Shown here in pieces: positions 1 to 9,200 of a stretch of DNA of 64,000 nucleotides. The DNA comes from Oleomonas cavernae. GTDB taxonomy: Bacteria > Pseudomonadota > Alphaproteobacteria > Zavarziniales > Zavarziniaceae. Every line of letters starts with the position of its first letter. Position 1 is the stretch's first letter. The position numbers and the translations under genes are program-made. Location of the stretch: contig NZ_QYUK01000008.1 in NCBI RefSeq assembly GCF_003590945.1, positions 558,001 through 622,000 on the forward strand, written 5' to 3'. The notes beneath the pieces are model-generated. The model saw only the letters and a list, made by a program, of their open reading frames with translations. It did not search any database and was not told the origin of the DNA.

Positions 1-1239
1 CAGGTCCAGACGTTTGGCGAAGGCTTCCTTGGGCAGCCGTTCGTACCAGCTCATCAGCAGCAGGATCTGGGCGCTTTCCACCATGCGCCGCGACTGGCGC
101 GCGATGAGCTGAATCGCCCAGGTCGAATCGCCTTCCTCGATCGCGTGGTGGATCGCCTCGGAAATCGCCTCGCGAGCGGAAAACCACTGTGCCGCCCGGC
201 GATGCAGACCGACGAACTCGTCATGGGCCAGCAGCTTCACCTCGCCGGCCAGGAATTCGCGCAGCAGGGGATGCAGCCGGGCCCAGCCTTCCGCCCCCTC
301 CAGGGGAATGATGAAGGGCACCTCCTCGACCAGGCGGGCAATCCGCGCCGCCGAATCCGCCCGTTCCAGCACCTCGTCGCACAGGGCCGGACAGAAGCGC
401 GAGAAGATCGAAATGCGCACCAGCCAGCGGCGATCCTCCTCGTCAATCTGGCGAAACACGGTGTCGCGGATGTAATCGGTGATTTCCTTGGTCTGGCCGC
501 AGAAGGTCTCGACGAATTCCGAGACGTTCTTCTTGCGCGCCAGCGACTGGCTGGCCAGGCACAGGCCGGCGACCCAGCCCTCGGTCGCCTGGTTCAGCGT
601 GTCGATGTCGGTCAGGCGCAGCAGGTCGTGGCCGCGCAGGCGGAAAAACTCGATGGCTTCCGAAATGTCGAAGCGCATCTCGGCGATATCGGTTTCCTGC
701 ACCCGGCCCTGGACCTTCAGCCGCGACAGGCCCAGCCGGATGGCGGGCCGGCCGGCCAGCACGAAATGCAGGTTGGGCGGCGCGTAATGGATCAGGTCAT
801 AGAGGATCGACAGCGCCGCGGGGGCATTGAGATCATGCACGTCGTCGAGGAAGACATAGATATCGTCGCTGAGCTGCTGCACCTCGTTGACGATGAAGCC
901 GGCGACCAGATTGGGCGCAAGGTTGCCCGAGGCGGAGAGAAACGAGGTCGTCACCGCGCGATCGTTCTCGAACGCCTGGTCGAGCGCGCCCAGCAGGTAG
1001 CTGAGCAATTGCGCCGGCTCGTTGTCGTGTTCGTCGAGGCTGAGCCAGGCGACCCGGCTGCCGTCGAACAGCAGGCGTTTGCGCCAGTCGGCCAGCAGGG
1101 TGGTCTTGCCGAAGCCGGCGGGCGCGCGCACCAGCGTCACCGAATAGGCGGGCAGGTGCTCGAAATAATCTTCGAGGTTTTTCCTACGCACGAGGTTGGT
1201 CAACAGACTCGGCGGCAGAAATTTGGTCCTGACGAGCAT
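1..1239 (-). CDS. MalT/LuxR-family ATP-dependent transcriptional regulator, C-terminus outside window
   Basis: Reading the minus strand from an ATG at 1239 gives 413 residues that run off the left edge. A Walker A P-loop (APAGFGKT, residues 39-46) and a Walker B-like strand (VFLDDVH, about residue 133) sit in the order seen in MalT-type STAND ATPases, followed by a winged-helix-like part and the start of a helical repeat region. The family normally has about 900 residues and ends in a LuxR helix-turn-helix, which would lie outside the window. The inducer cannot be read from sequence. It is transcribed in the same direction as the ligase gene upstream but is separated from it by 200 bases, so it is probably a separate unit. 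Confidence 0.85.
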   Translation of the reverse strand, partial: MLVRTKFLPPSLLTNLVRRKNLEDYFEHLPAYSVTLVRAPAGFGKTTLLADWRKRLLFDGSRVAWLSLDEHDNEPAQLLSYLLGALDQAFENDRAVTTSFLSASGNLAPNLVAGFIVNEVQQLSDDIYVFLDDVHDLNAPAALSILYDLIHYAPPNLHFVLAGRPAIRLGLSRLKVQGRVQETDIAEMRFDISEAIEFFRLRGHDLLRLTDIDTLNQATEGWVAGLCLASQSLARKKNVSEFVETFCGQTKEITDYIRDTVFRQIDEEDRRWLVRISIFSRFCPALCDEVLERADSAARIARLVEEVPFIIPLEGAEGWARLHPLLREFLAGEVKLLAHDEFVGLHRRAAQWFSAREAISEAIHHAIEEGDSTWAIQLIARQSRRMVESAQILLLMSWYERLPKEAFAKRLDL

Positions 1240-1439
1240 TGCAGCCCCAATCCGATGTTGTCTCGGTTATCGTTATCCAGGCCCTGATGGTCGAACGGTG
1301 CTGCGCACCGCCGATGGCCGATTATTTCGGCCTTTCCTCCCCCAACCAGTCAGTGTCCCATTATGGGAGATCACCCCGAAAATTCGAGCATACATTCTCC
1401 CGAATAGGTACCAACAGTTCGGTATATCGGGGCCACCCC

Positions 1440-3437
1440 CTATGCAACAGCCGTGCGCTGCCGCCGCTGCGCCAGCGCAATATACCAATCCAGCGCCGGC
1501 GGATTGGTCATGGCGTCCCGGCTGGCGGCCTTGTCCGGCGCCCATCCCATCAGGATCTTGCGCACCGGGATCTCCATTTTCTTGCCCGTCAGGGTATAGG
1601 GCACGTCCGGCACCTGGTGGATTTCATCGGGGACGTGGCGCGGGCTGCAATCGGCGCGCAACTTGGCATTGATCGCCAGGCGAACACTATCGGTCAGATC
1701 GCATCCCGGCTTCAGCTTGACGAACAAGGGCATGTAGAAGTTTCCGCCCGGCAGTTCGCAGCACACGATCAGGCTGTCGAGCACCTCGTCGACCTGCTCG
1801 ACCGCCCGGTAGATTTCGGCCGTGCCGATGCGCACACCGTAGCGGTTCAGGGTCGAGTCCGAACGGCCATAGATGTAGCAGCCGCCGCGACCATTGATCT
1901 TGATGAAATCGCCGTGGCGCCACACGCCGGGGAACACATCGAAATAGGATTCGTGATAGCGCTTGCCCTTGGTGTCGCCCCAGAAAAAGATCGGCATCGA
2001 CGGAAATGGGTTGGTTACCACCAGCTCGCCGACTTCATCGGCCAGTTCCCGGCCGTCGTCGGACCAGGCATGGACGTCCATGCCCAGCATCCGGGTCTGG
2101 ATCTCGCCGGCATAGACGGGCAAGGTGGGCGACGCGCCGACGAAGCCCGAACAGATCTCGGTGCCGCCGCTCTGCGAGGTCAGCCACAGGTCGGATTTCA
2201 CCGCCCGGTAGAACCAGGCGAAGCTTTCCGGCGTCGCCGGCGAGCCGCCCAGCAGGATCGAGTCGAGGCGCGACAGGTCGAACGTCTTGCCCGGTTCCAG
2301 GCCCTTGCGCTCCAGGATCTGGACATAGGTCGGGCTGGCGCCGAAACAGGTGGTGCCGGTTTCGGCTGCCATCTTCCACAAGACGTCGGGTTCGGGATGG
2401 ACCGGGCTGCCGTCGTAGAGCACCACGGCAGCGCCGGCGAGCAGCCCGGACAGCACGATGTTCCACATCACCCAGCCGGTGGTGGTGTAGAAGAACATCA
2501 CCCCGCCCGGCTTCAGGTTGAGGTGGAAATGGCTCAGCTTCTGGTGCTCGAGCAGGGCGCCGATGTGACTATGCGCGATCGCCTTGGGCAGGCCCGTCGT
2601 GCCGGACGAGAACACCACCCACAGCGGATGATCATAGGCGACCTGCTCATAGGCGAAGAGGTGGCGCGGCACGTCGGAATGATCGAGCAGTTCGCGCCAC
2701 AGGATCGCGTCCGACAAGGGCGGCACGGCCGCCGCCTCGTCCAGATAGGGCAACCAGACCACGCAGGTCAGCGACGGCAGGGCCGCCACGATCTGCTTCA
2801 CCTCGGCGATGCGCGAGAAATCCTTGCCGGCGAAGCGATAGCCGTCGGCGGCGAACAGCACCTTGGGCTCGATCTGCGAGAAGCGCTCGATCACCGTGGT
2901 CACGCCGAACTCAGGGGCGGCACTTGACCACACGGCACCGATCGCCACCGCCGCCAGCATGGCGATCGCCGTCTCGGGGATGTTGGGCATGTAGGAAACC
3001 ACCCGGTCGCCCGGCGCCACGCCCAGGCCGCGCAACTGCGTCGCCACGATCCGCACCTGGCGGCCCAGTTCGCGCCGGTTCATGGTGGCCAGCGGCCTGG
3101 TCTCGCTCATGTGATGGAAGGCCGGGGCATTGCCGTCGCCCTCGGCGCGCAGCATGTGCTCGGCATAATTGACGCGCGAGCCCTCGAACCAGCGCGCACC
3201 CGGCATCACCCGGCGGTCCAGCACCCGGGCATAGGGCCGCGACGACTGAACCTCGAAATAATCCCACAGCGATTCCCAGAAGGCCTCGATCTCGGTCACC
3301 GACCAGCGCCACAGCGCATCATAGTCGGCGAAATTCAGGCCCCGGTTGTCACGCAGCCAGCGCAGATATTGCGTAACGTTCGAGTTCTCGACAAAGGCCC
3401 GCGACGGCGTCCACAACAGGTCCCCTTCCTTCACCAT
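1440..3437 (-). CDS. Acetoacetate/benzoylacetate--CoA ligase (AMP-forming)
   Basis: A 665-residue ANL-superfamily acyl-CoA synthetase. The P-loop-like FSSGTTGLPK is at about residues 276-285 and the C-terminal catalytic lysine region (LTGKKMEIPVRK) is near residue 625. The N-terminal tryptophan-rich segment and overall length fit acetoacetyl-CoA synthetases, about 650 residues. The start at 3437 is chosen because GGGAGGGGG precedes it and the family N-terminus begins there; the longer open frame upstream overlaps the preceding gene. In known acetophenone carboxylase clusters a paralogue of this family activates benzoylacetate after ketone carboxylation, so its place 20 bases after the last carboxylase gene suggests a beta-keto acid substrate. 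Sequence alone does not separate acetoacetate from an aromatic substrate. Confidence 0.9.
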   Translation of the reverse strand: MVKEGDLLWTPSRAFVENSNVTQYLRWLRDNRGLNFADYDALWRWSVTEIEAFWESLWDYFEVQSSRPYARVLDRRVMPGARWFEGSRVNYAEHMLRAEGDGNAPAFHHMSETRPLATMNRRELGRQVRIVATQLRGLGVAPGDRVVSYMPNIPETAIAMLAAVAIGAVWSSAAPEFGVTTVIERFSQIEPKVLFAADGYRFAGKDFSRIAEVKQIVAALPSLTCVVWLPYLDEAAAVPPLSDAILWRELLDHSDVPRHLFAYEQVAYDHPLWVVFSSGTTGLPKAIAHSHIGALLEHQKLSHFHLNLKPGGVMFFYTTTGWVMWNIVLSGLLAGAAVVLYDGSPVHPEPDVLWKMAAETGTTCFGASPTYVQILERKGLEPGKTFDLSRLDSILLGGSPATPESFAWFYRAVKSDLWLTSQSGGTEICSGFVGASPTLPVYAGEIQTRMLGMDVHAWSDDGRELADEVGELVVTNPFPSMPIFFWGDTKGKRYHESYFDVFPGVWRHGDFIKINGRGGCYIYGRSDSTLNRYGVRIGTAEIYRAVEQVDEVLDSLIVCCELPGGNFYMPLFVKLKPGCDLTDSVRLAINAKLRADCSPRHVPDEIHQVPDVPYTLTGKKMEIPVRKILMGWAPDKAASRDAMTNPPALDWYIALAQRRQRTAVA

Positions 3438-3457
3438 GGCAAGCCCCCTCCCGTTTT

Positions 3458-4312
3458 TCAAGGCAATGCCGCGAGCCGTTCGAGCACGAGCTCGGGCCGC
3501 GCATCCGCCGGAATGGCGCCAAACAGAAAATCCCCGCCGCCGCCTGGCATCGGCGCATCCGCCTCGGTCCAGAAGCCGCCGGGCAGTTGCAGCCCGGTCG
3601 CCGCCCCCGGCACCGGCAGCGGCGCGATCAGGAAATCGATCCCGGCCAGGCCCCCCGCAAGGTCGTCGGCCGCGCCGCCCAGCCGCAGGCCGATCTCCCA
3701 GCGATAGTGACCGGCAATGTTCAAGACCGCCTGATAGGCGGCAATGCCCTCGCGCGACACCGGCTCGCCCGGCCGCTCCTCCAGCAGCAGGAGGTCGATC
3801 CCGGCATCGCCGAAGGCGCGCAGGAAATCGGCCAGATACATCGACGCACTGTCCGCGTCGTCGTTCTCGATCGCTTCGTCCGCGTCGGCCGTCCCGGCCC
3901 AGGCGGCGGCAAGCTGGATGAAATGGCGCGGCGACGGCAGGACCAGGGCCAGCGGCAGGCCGGCATGGGTCCGGCGCAGGCCGTCGAGCGCACTGGCGAC
4001 ATGGCCACGCATGGCCTCGTCCGCCAGCAGGGTCTTGAGCGGATAGAGCAGGCGGCGGCGGCCGGCCAGCGCCTCGCGCAGGTCGCCATGGCTGACCAGC
4101 CAGGCCTCGACCAGCGGCCGCAGCGGCAGGGCCGCGACGTCCGACTTGAGCAGGCCCTGCGCCTTGCGGTGCCAGTCGACAAGACGCGTGACATCGCCCC
4201 AGGGGATGGCGCCCCCGGCCAGCAGGCGCCCGCAATAATCGGTATAGTCGAGCCAGCGTGGCTGCCGCCCGCCGGCCGCCAGCCGATCGCGGAATGCCCC
4301 CATGCCGGTCAT
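3458..4312 (-). CDS. apcE: ApcE-like accessory subunit of acetophenone-type carboxylase
   Basis: A 284-residue protein (about 30 kDa) without an obvious catalytic motif. Its start overlaps the stop of the HyuB-like gene in an ATGA, so it is translationally coupled to it. Size and position match the fifth, roughly 34 kDa subunit of acetophenone carboxylase, which in the characterised enzyme is needed in addition to the four-subunit core. The function is assigned by operon position and size rather than by a recognised domain, so it remains an inference. Confidence 0.6.
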   Translation of the reverse strand: MTGMGAFRDRLAAGGRQPRWLDYTDYCGRLLAGGAIPWGDVTRLVDWHRKAQGLLKSDVAALPLRPLVEAWLVSHGDLREALAGRRRLLYPLKTLLADEAMRGHVASALDGLRRTHAGLPLALVLPSPRHFIQLAAAWAGTADADEAIENDDADSASMYLADFLRAFGDAGIDLLLLEERPGEPVSREGIAAYQAVLNIAGHYRWEIGLRLGGAADDLAGGLAGIDFLIAPLPVPGAATGLQLPGGFWTEADAPMPGGGGDFLFGAIPADARPELVLERLAALP

Positions 4313-6579
4313 CCTTTCAGGGCCGCGACCTGGGCCTCGAGCTCGGCGATCCGCACCTCGCGCGGGTCGGGCATGAACACGGGCTGGATTGCGCCTGCGT
4401 CCATCTCCTGGCGGGCCTTGCCCGGCGTGGCCAGGATCACCGAATGATCGCCCCAGGAACCGAAATAGGGCAGATCCGCCGCCGGCCCCTCGGTCACCCA
4501 GTCCTTGACGAAGGCGGCATAGGGCTTGGCCCGGGCCTTGCGCGCGGCACGCTCCGCCGCGCGCGCCTCGTCGGTCGCCTTCACGTCGACCAGCAGGGTG
4601 CGCCGGCTGTAGACGACACGGTAGATGTCCCAGGCGCTTTCATGGGTGATCAGGTCTTCGCGCAGGTCCTTCATCACCAGTTCGGGATCGCGGTCCAGCA
4701 CATCGCCGTAACCGCCGCCTGCACCCTGGCAGATCATGTAGATCTCGCCTTCCTCGACCAGCTCGAAGGTCATGCCGGCATTGGCGGTGACATAGCGGGC
4801 ATTCTCGATCGGCTGCTCGTTCATCAGTTCGAGGATGTCATAGGGGAAACGGCTGGCGTTGCCCTGGCCCTTGAACCAGTCGAAGACGTTGATGTCCTTG
4901 ACCTTGGCGATCGGATAGGCCGGGCAGCTATAGCCGCCGAACAGGCCGGGCGCCGAGGGAAACCACGATCCGGACTGGCCGGTCATGAAGCCCCACATCG
5001 CCGTGCCGCGGGCCGAGACCATCTGTTCGTAGCCCAGGCCGCCGCGATACTTGCCCCAGCCCACCCGGTCGCGCGCCAGGTGCTGCGCGATCAGGCGCAC
5101 CATGGGCAGTTCTTCCTCGGCCAGTTCGTATTCGCCGGTGTCGCACATGAAGCCGAACAGGGGCGAGACGCTGCTTTCGCCGTCACGGTTCTCGCGCGCG
5201 CCCTGGCCGTTGCCGTTGATGTCGGCGCAGAAATTGCCGGTCACGTCCATGTGCTGGGTCAGGCCGCCATAGACGAAGGTGGCGGGCTGGTTGTACTGCG
5301 CGGCCAGGGTCACCGTGGCGCGGGCCTTGGCGCCGTCAGGCAGGCCGTAGAGGAATTTCGGGAAGGCCACCGTCGACATGGTGATGGTGCGGAACATCGG
5401 CAACAGGCTCATCGCACAAGGCGCGTCGTTGTTGGCGTCGATCAGCGAGTTCGGGTCGGTCTCGAAATCCAGGGCCGCGAGCACGCCCTGGTTATGCGGC
5501 AGGTCGGGCCAGATGTTCTGCAACAGGCCGGTGAGGAAGCACACCTTGGTCGAACCCAGCACGGCATTGACCGAGCGGTTGGAGAGCTGGGGCGAGGAGC
5601 CGCGGAAATCGATGGTCAGGCAGTCGCCCTTCACCCGGGCGGCGCAGGCGATCTTCAGCAGGGCCGGCTCGCGCAGGGTCGAGTCGATCCAGGAATTGAA
5701 GCGCACGATGCCGTCGGGCATTTCCTCGATGCGGCGATGAACCTCGGCCTCGGTATCTTCCAGGTTCCGGCGCAGATAGGCGACCAGGGCATCCTTGCCG
5801 AATTCGGCAATCACCGCGCGCACTCGGTCCATCAGCCGCATGCAGGCATGCAGCTTGACCTTCACGTCCTCGTACTGAAGCTTGGGATCGCGCACCGAGT
5901 TCTGCAGGAAGGTGAGGATGTCGCGCTTCACCTGGAAATTCTCGACGATGCGGAACGGGCTCATCTTGAGGCCCTCGTCCCAGCGCGATTCCGCCTTGGC
6001 CGGCATGCCGCCCGGCTCGATCGCGCCGTTCTCGCCCTCGTGAATGGTCGAGGAGACCCAGCATACCAGCTCGCCCTCGTGATAGACGGGCATGATCATG
6101 CTCTGGTCGGTATTGTGGATGCCGCCGTAACGCGAGTCATTATGGATGAAACCGTCGCCGTGGCGCACGCCGACGGTTTCGTCCTTGCTCCAGTACTTGT
6201 TGATGAACTTGATCGGGTACTGGCAGACGCCGGCGAAGGTGACGATGCCGGCCGGCGAAATGTCGGAGAGGTCGCCCGAAGCGGTGAACACACCGGTGAC
6301 CAGGTCGCCCCACTTGGCGCCCGGCGCCGCCCCCATCTGCTCGATCATGCGGAAGCTCTCGGCCAGGGCCGAGATCACCCGGCCGCGCACCTGGTTCAAC
6401 AGGTGCGAGTCCGTATGGCTTGCCAGTGCCGCCTCTTCCATGGCGCTGCGCGGTTCCAGCTTGTGGCTGCGCATGATCGCCGGGTCGGGGCCGTAGAACA
6501 GCTGATGCTCGTCGACGAAGTCCTGCAGCAGCTTGCGGTCACCGACGCTCAGCGTGGCAATTCCGGGCATGACGTTCAT
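4309..6579 (-). CDS. apcD: HyuB-like subunit of ketone (acetophenone-type) carboxylase
   Basis: A 756-residue member of the hydantoinase B/oxoprolinase family, which includes acetone carboxylase alpha and ApcD. The start at 6579 gives the expected N-terminus. It is separated by 31 bases from the HyuA-like gene upstream and overlaps the ApcE-like gene downstream by 4 bases. In ketone carboxylases this subunit works with a HyuA-like ATPase to phosphorylate the enolised ketone and bicarbonate before C-C bond formation. The precise ketone cannot be told from sequence. Hydantoinase or oxoprolinase activity is less likely because a zinc subunit and a CoA ligase are in the same operon. Confidence 0.8.
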   Translation of the reverse strand: MNVMPGIATLSVGDRKLLQDFVDEHQLFYGPDPAIMRSHKLEPRSAMEEAALASHTDSHLLNQVRGRVISALAESFRMIEQMGAAPGAKWGDLVTGVFTASGDLSDISPAGIVTFAGVCQYPIKFINKYWSKDETVGVRHGDGFIHNDSRYGGIHNTDQSMIMPVYHEGELVCWVSSTIHEGENGAIEPGGMPAKAESRWDEGLKMSPFRIVENFQVKRDILTFLQNSVRDPKLQYEDVKVKLHACMRLMDRVRAVIAEFGKDALVAYLRRNLEDTEAEVHRRIEEMPDGIVRFNSWIDSTLREPALLKIACAARVKGDCLTIDFRGSSPQLSNRSVNAVLGSTKVCFLTGLLQNIWPDLPHNQGVLAALDFETDPNSLIDANNDAPCAMSLLPMFRTITMSTVAFPKFLYGLPDGAKARATVTLAAQYNQPATFVYGGLTQHMDVTGNFCADINGNGQGARENRDGESSVSPLFGFMCDTGEYELAEEELPMVRLIAQHLARDRVGWGKYRGGLGYEQMVSARGTAMWGFMTGQSGSWFPSAPGLFGGYSCPAYPIAKVKDINVFDWFKGQGNASRFPYDILELMNEQPIENARYVTANAGMTFELVEEGEIYMICQGAGGGYGDVLDRDPELVMKDLREDLITHESAWDIYRVVYSRRTLLVDVKATDEARAAERAARKARAKPYAAFVKDWVTEGPAADLPYFGSWGDHSVILATPGKARQEMDAGAIQPVFMPDPREVRIAELEAQVAALKG

Positions 6580-6610
6580 GGTTGCTCTCCCAAGTCTTCG
6601 TACGGGCCGG

Positions 6611-8746
6611 TCACGCGTCGATCCGCGTGAACCAGACGGCCCCTTGTGCCGCGGCCTCGAAACGCCAGCCCGGCTCGATCAGGTAGGTGGTGTGGCTGGT
6701 GGTGACGATGGCCGGGCCGTTCAGCACCACGCCATGTTCCAGCGCCTTGTCGTCATAGACCGCGGTATCGATTGCTTTGTCGTGATCGACGAAATGGCAG
6801 GAGCGATGGCCGACCGGCTCGGGCGCCGGCACCCGCTTCTGGCCGGGATGGATGTTCTCGAAATCGACCGCGTCGATCTCGACATAGGAGCAGACGCGCA
6901 CGGTGTTGATGCGCACGCCCGCCTCCGCCGCCTGGCTGCCCTCGCCGAAGCGATCGCCGTAGGAGCGGTGGAACTGGGTGATCAGCTTCACCACGTCTTC
7001 CAGCGCGGTGAGGCGGTGCAGGTCGGTCACCACCGCGGTCTGCACCCGCTGATTGCCATAGCGCATGTCCAGTTCCAGGCGATAGCGGATCGCCTCGACC
7101 GCCATGCCCTGGCGCAGCAGGTCCTCGCGCCCGCGCCGCTCCAACTCCTCGACCATGGCGTTGAAGCGGTCGAAGTCGGTGAAGAGCTGCTTGGTGTTGG
7201 CGTCGAACATCACCGTGAAGGTGGACATTTCGTGAATGTGGAGCTGGCTCAAGTTACCCGCCCCGCAGGCCGAGAAGACGCTGGCGAACGGCGGCGCCAG
7301 GATGCGGCCGATCCCCAGGCCCTTGGCGATGCCGCAGGCGTGCAAGGGACCATTGCCGCCATAGGTCAGCAGGGTGAATTCCATCGGGTCATAGCCGAAG
7401 GTGCGCAATTCGGTGGCGACGCCATTGGCCATGTCGAGGTCGACGGTGCGCTTGATCAGCTTGCAGGCCTCGATCAGGTCCAGATCCAGGACATCACAGA
7501 TCTCGTCCTCGATCACCTGGCGCGCCCGCTTGGGGTTCAGCTTGATATAGCCGTTGGCGTAGTTGGCCGGATCGAGATAGCCAAGCAGCAGGTCGGCATC
7601 GGTCACGGTGGGCTTCAGGCCGCCACGGTCGTAGCAGGCAGGCCCCGGATCGGAACCCGCACTCTTGGGCCCGCACTGCACCGTGTCGTACATGCGGTTG
7701 TGCTGGGCGATCGAACCGCCGCCGGAGCCGAGCGTCGCCAGGTGGACCATGGGCACCGAGACCAGCCAGCGTTCGATGGTCGGCTGGAAGTCGTAGAACT
7801 TCACGCCGCCGTCGACCACCAGGCCGATGTCATAGCTGGTGCCGCCCATGTCGGTCGCCACCACGTTGCCGAGCTTGGCCTGACGCGCCAGATGCTCGGC
7901 CGCGGCAATCCCCGAGACCGGGCCGGAGTGCACGGTCTGCAAGGCGTCGGTCGAATTGAGCTGGGCCATGCCGCCGGAATTGTGCACCACCAGCATCGGC
8001 TTGGTGTAACCCGAACTGCGCAGGTTGCGTTCGAGCGAGGACAGGCCGAAATACATCGCCTTGTGCAGGAAGGCATCCATGATGGTGGACATGGAGCGGA
8101 CATACTCGCCCTTGCGCCCCGCCACTTGGTGCGACAGCAGCAGGGGCATCGCGCCCAGCATGTGTTCGGGATAATCCTCGACGAAGATTTCCTGCAGGCG
8201 CAGCTCGTGCACCGGGTTGACCACCGAATTGGCCAGGGTCACCACCAGCGCCTCGGCCCCGGCATCGACCAGGTCGCGGATCTGACGGCGCAGGTCGTCC
8301 TCGTTCAGCGGGATCAGCACCTCGCCCTTGTAATCGATGCGTTCACGCACGGTGCGGATCATCTCGATGGGCACCAGCGGGTGGGGCCGCTCGGCATTCG
8401 GGATATCCTGCTGCTGCTTCATCGACAGGCCTTCGCCATAGCCGCGACCGCGCGACAGGGGCACCACCGACTTGAAGCCGGCCGTGGTGATCAAGCCGAT
8501 CTTGGGGCCGCGCCGCTCGATCAGGGCATTAGTGCCGAGCGTGGTGGCATAGCGCACCGAGTCCACCTGCGATAGCATCTCGTCGCGCGTGGTCCCCACC
8601 TCGCGGCAGGCGAAGTCCAGCGCCTCGTTGAAGCCCTGGGCAAGGTTGTGCTTGGTCGTCAGGGCCTTGCTTTGGACGTAGCGGTCACCCCAGATGACGA
8701 AGCAGTCGGTGAAGGTGCCGCCGATGTCGACAGAAACGCGCTTCAT
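6611..8746 (-). CDS. apcC: HyuA-like subunit (alpha') of ketone (acetophenone-type) carboxylase
   Basis: A 711-residue hydantoinase A-type ATPase. The phosphate-binding motif DIGGTFTD is at residues 7-14 and a second nucleotide-site motif, DMGGTSYDIGL, lies mid-protein, as in the ASKHA-like fold of HyuA proteins. It lies 4 bases downstream of the small zinc subunit gene. The operon has a second, shorter HyuA paralogue; two paralogues are characteristic of the acetophenone carboxylase core and are not found in simple acetone carboxylases. Confidence 0.8.
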   Translation of the reverse strand: MKRVSVDIGGTFTDCFVIWGDRYVQSKALTTKHNLAQGFNEALDFACREVGTTRDEMLSQVDSVRYATTLGTNALIERRGPKIGLITTAGFKSVVPLSRGRGYGEGLSMKQQQDIPNAERPHPLVPIEMIRTVRERIDYKGEVLIPLNEDDLRRQIRDLVDAGAEALVVTLANSVVNPVHELRLQEIFVEDYPEHMLGAMPLLLSHQVAGRKGEYVRSMSTIMDAFLHKAMYFGLSSLERNLRSSGYTKPMLVVHNSGGMAQLNSTDALQTVHSGPVSGIAAAEHLARQAKLGNVVATDMGGTSYDIGLVVDGGVKFYDFQPTIERWLVSVPMVHLATLGSGGGSIAQHNRMYDTVQCGPKSAGSDPGPACYDRGGLKPTVTDADLLLGYLDPANYANGYIKLNPKRARQVIEDEICDVLDLDLIEACKLIKRTVDLDMANGVATELRTFGYDPMEFTLLTYGGNGPLHACGIAKGLGIGRILAPPFASVFSACGAGNLSQLHIHEMSTFTVMFDANTKQLFTDFDRFNAMVEELERRGREDLLRQGMAVEAIRYRLELDMRYGNQRVQTAVVTDLHRLTALEDVVKLITQFHRSYGDRFGEGSQAAEAGVRINTVRVCSYVEIDAVDFENIHPGQKRVPAPEPVGHRSCHFVDHDKAIDTAVYDDKALEHGVVLNGPAIVTTSHTTYLIEPGWRFEAAAQGAVWFTRIDA

Positions 8747-8750
8747 CTTC

Positions 8751-9200
8751 TCAGTCCTTCGCCGGGGCGTGGGCGTGGCTGTGGCCGTGGTGATGATGGC
8801 CCTCGAGCTTCGGCGGTTCCTTGCCCGGGTTGCGGTTGACCACTTCCTTGCGCTTGGACCATTGCGCCTTCAAGGCGTCGATATCGAACTCGATGTCATG
8901 GGTCGGCGGGTGGCCGGGCACGGTGTACTCGGTCTCGACCATGGTCCCGCATTCCGGGCAGTAATATTCCAGGATCCGGCACCAGGTCGGGTTGGGCGAA
9001 TAGGTGTAGTCGTACTTGGCGGGGTCCAGCAGCGGCTTGTGGATCTCGCGCGGGTCGCGGTTGTAGACCAGCAGGCCTTCCTTGTAGTTGCCGCGCGCCG
9101 GCGCGATGTCATGGTCGCAACGCCGGCATTCCCAGCGTTCGCTGTCCAGGTTGATGCGCAGGTATTCGGTGATCAGGACCTTCACGTCGGGTCTCCTCAA
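8751..9200 (-). CDS. apcB: Small zinc-binding subunit of ketone carboxylase (acetone carboxylase gamma/ApcB family)
   Basis: A 149-residue protein with cysteines C25 and C28 (CRRC) and C81 and C84 (CPEC), the pattern of a structural zinc site in the gamma/ApcB family. C74 is a further nearby cysteine. The last 16 residues are histidine-rich (HHHHGHSHAHA), which could help metal loading; I have not seen this described for the family. The start overlaps the stop of the first HyuA-like gene by 4 bases. Its length is close to the roughly 15 kDa subunit of acetophenone carboxylase. Confidence 0.8.
   Translation of the reverse strand: MRRPDVKVLITEYLRINLDSERWECRRCDHDIAPARGNYKEGLLVYNRDPREIHKPLLDPAKYDYTYSPNPTWCRILEYYCPECGTMVETEYTVPGHPPTHDIEFDIDALKAQWSKRKEVVNRNPGKEPPKLEGHHHHGHSHAHAPAKD

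Noticed and set aside
4258-6630. Very long plus-strand open frame (790 residues) opposite the HyuB-like gene
   Set aside because: A GC-rich antisense shadow, rich in His/Gly/Arg, without start signals or family features.
6533-8575. 680-residue plus-strand frame opposite the HyuA-like gene
   Set aside because: Same type of antisense shadow; the minus-strand gene is a clear HyuA family member.
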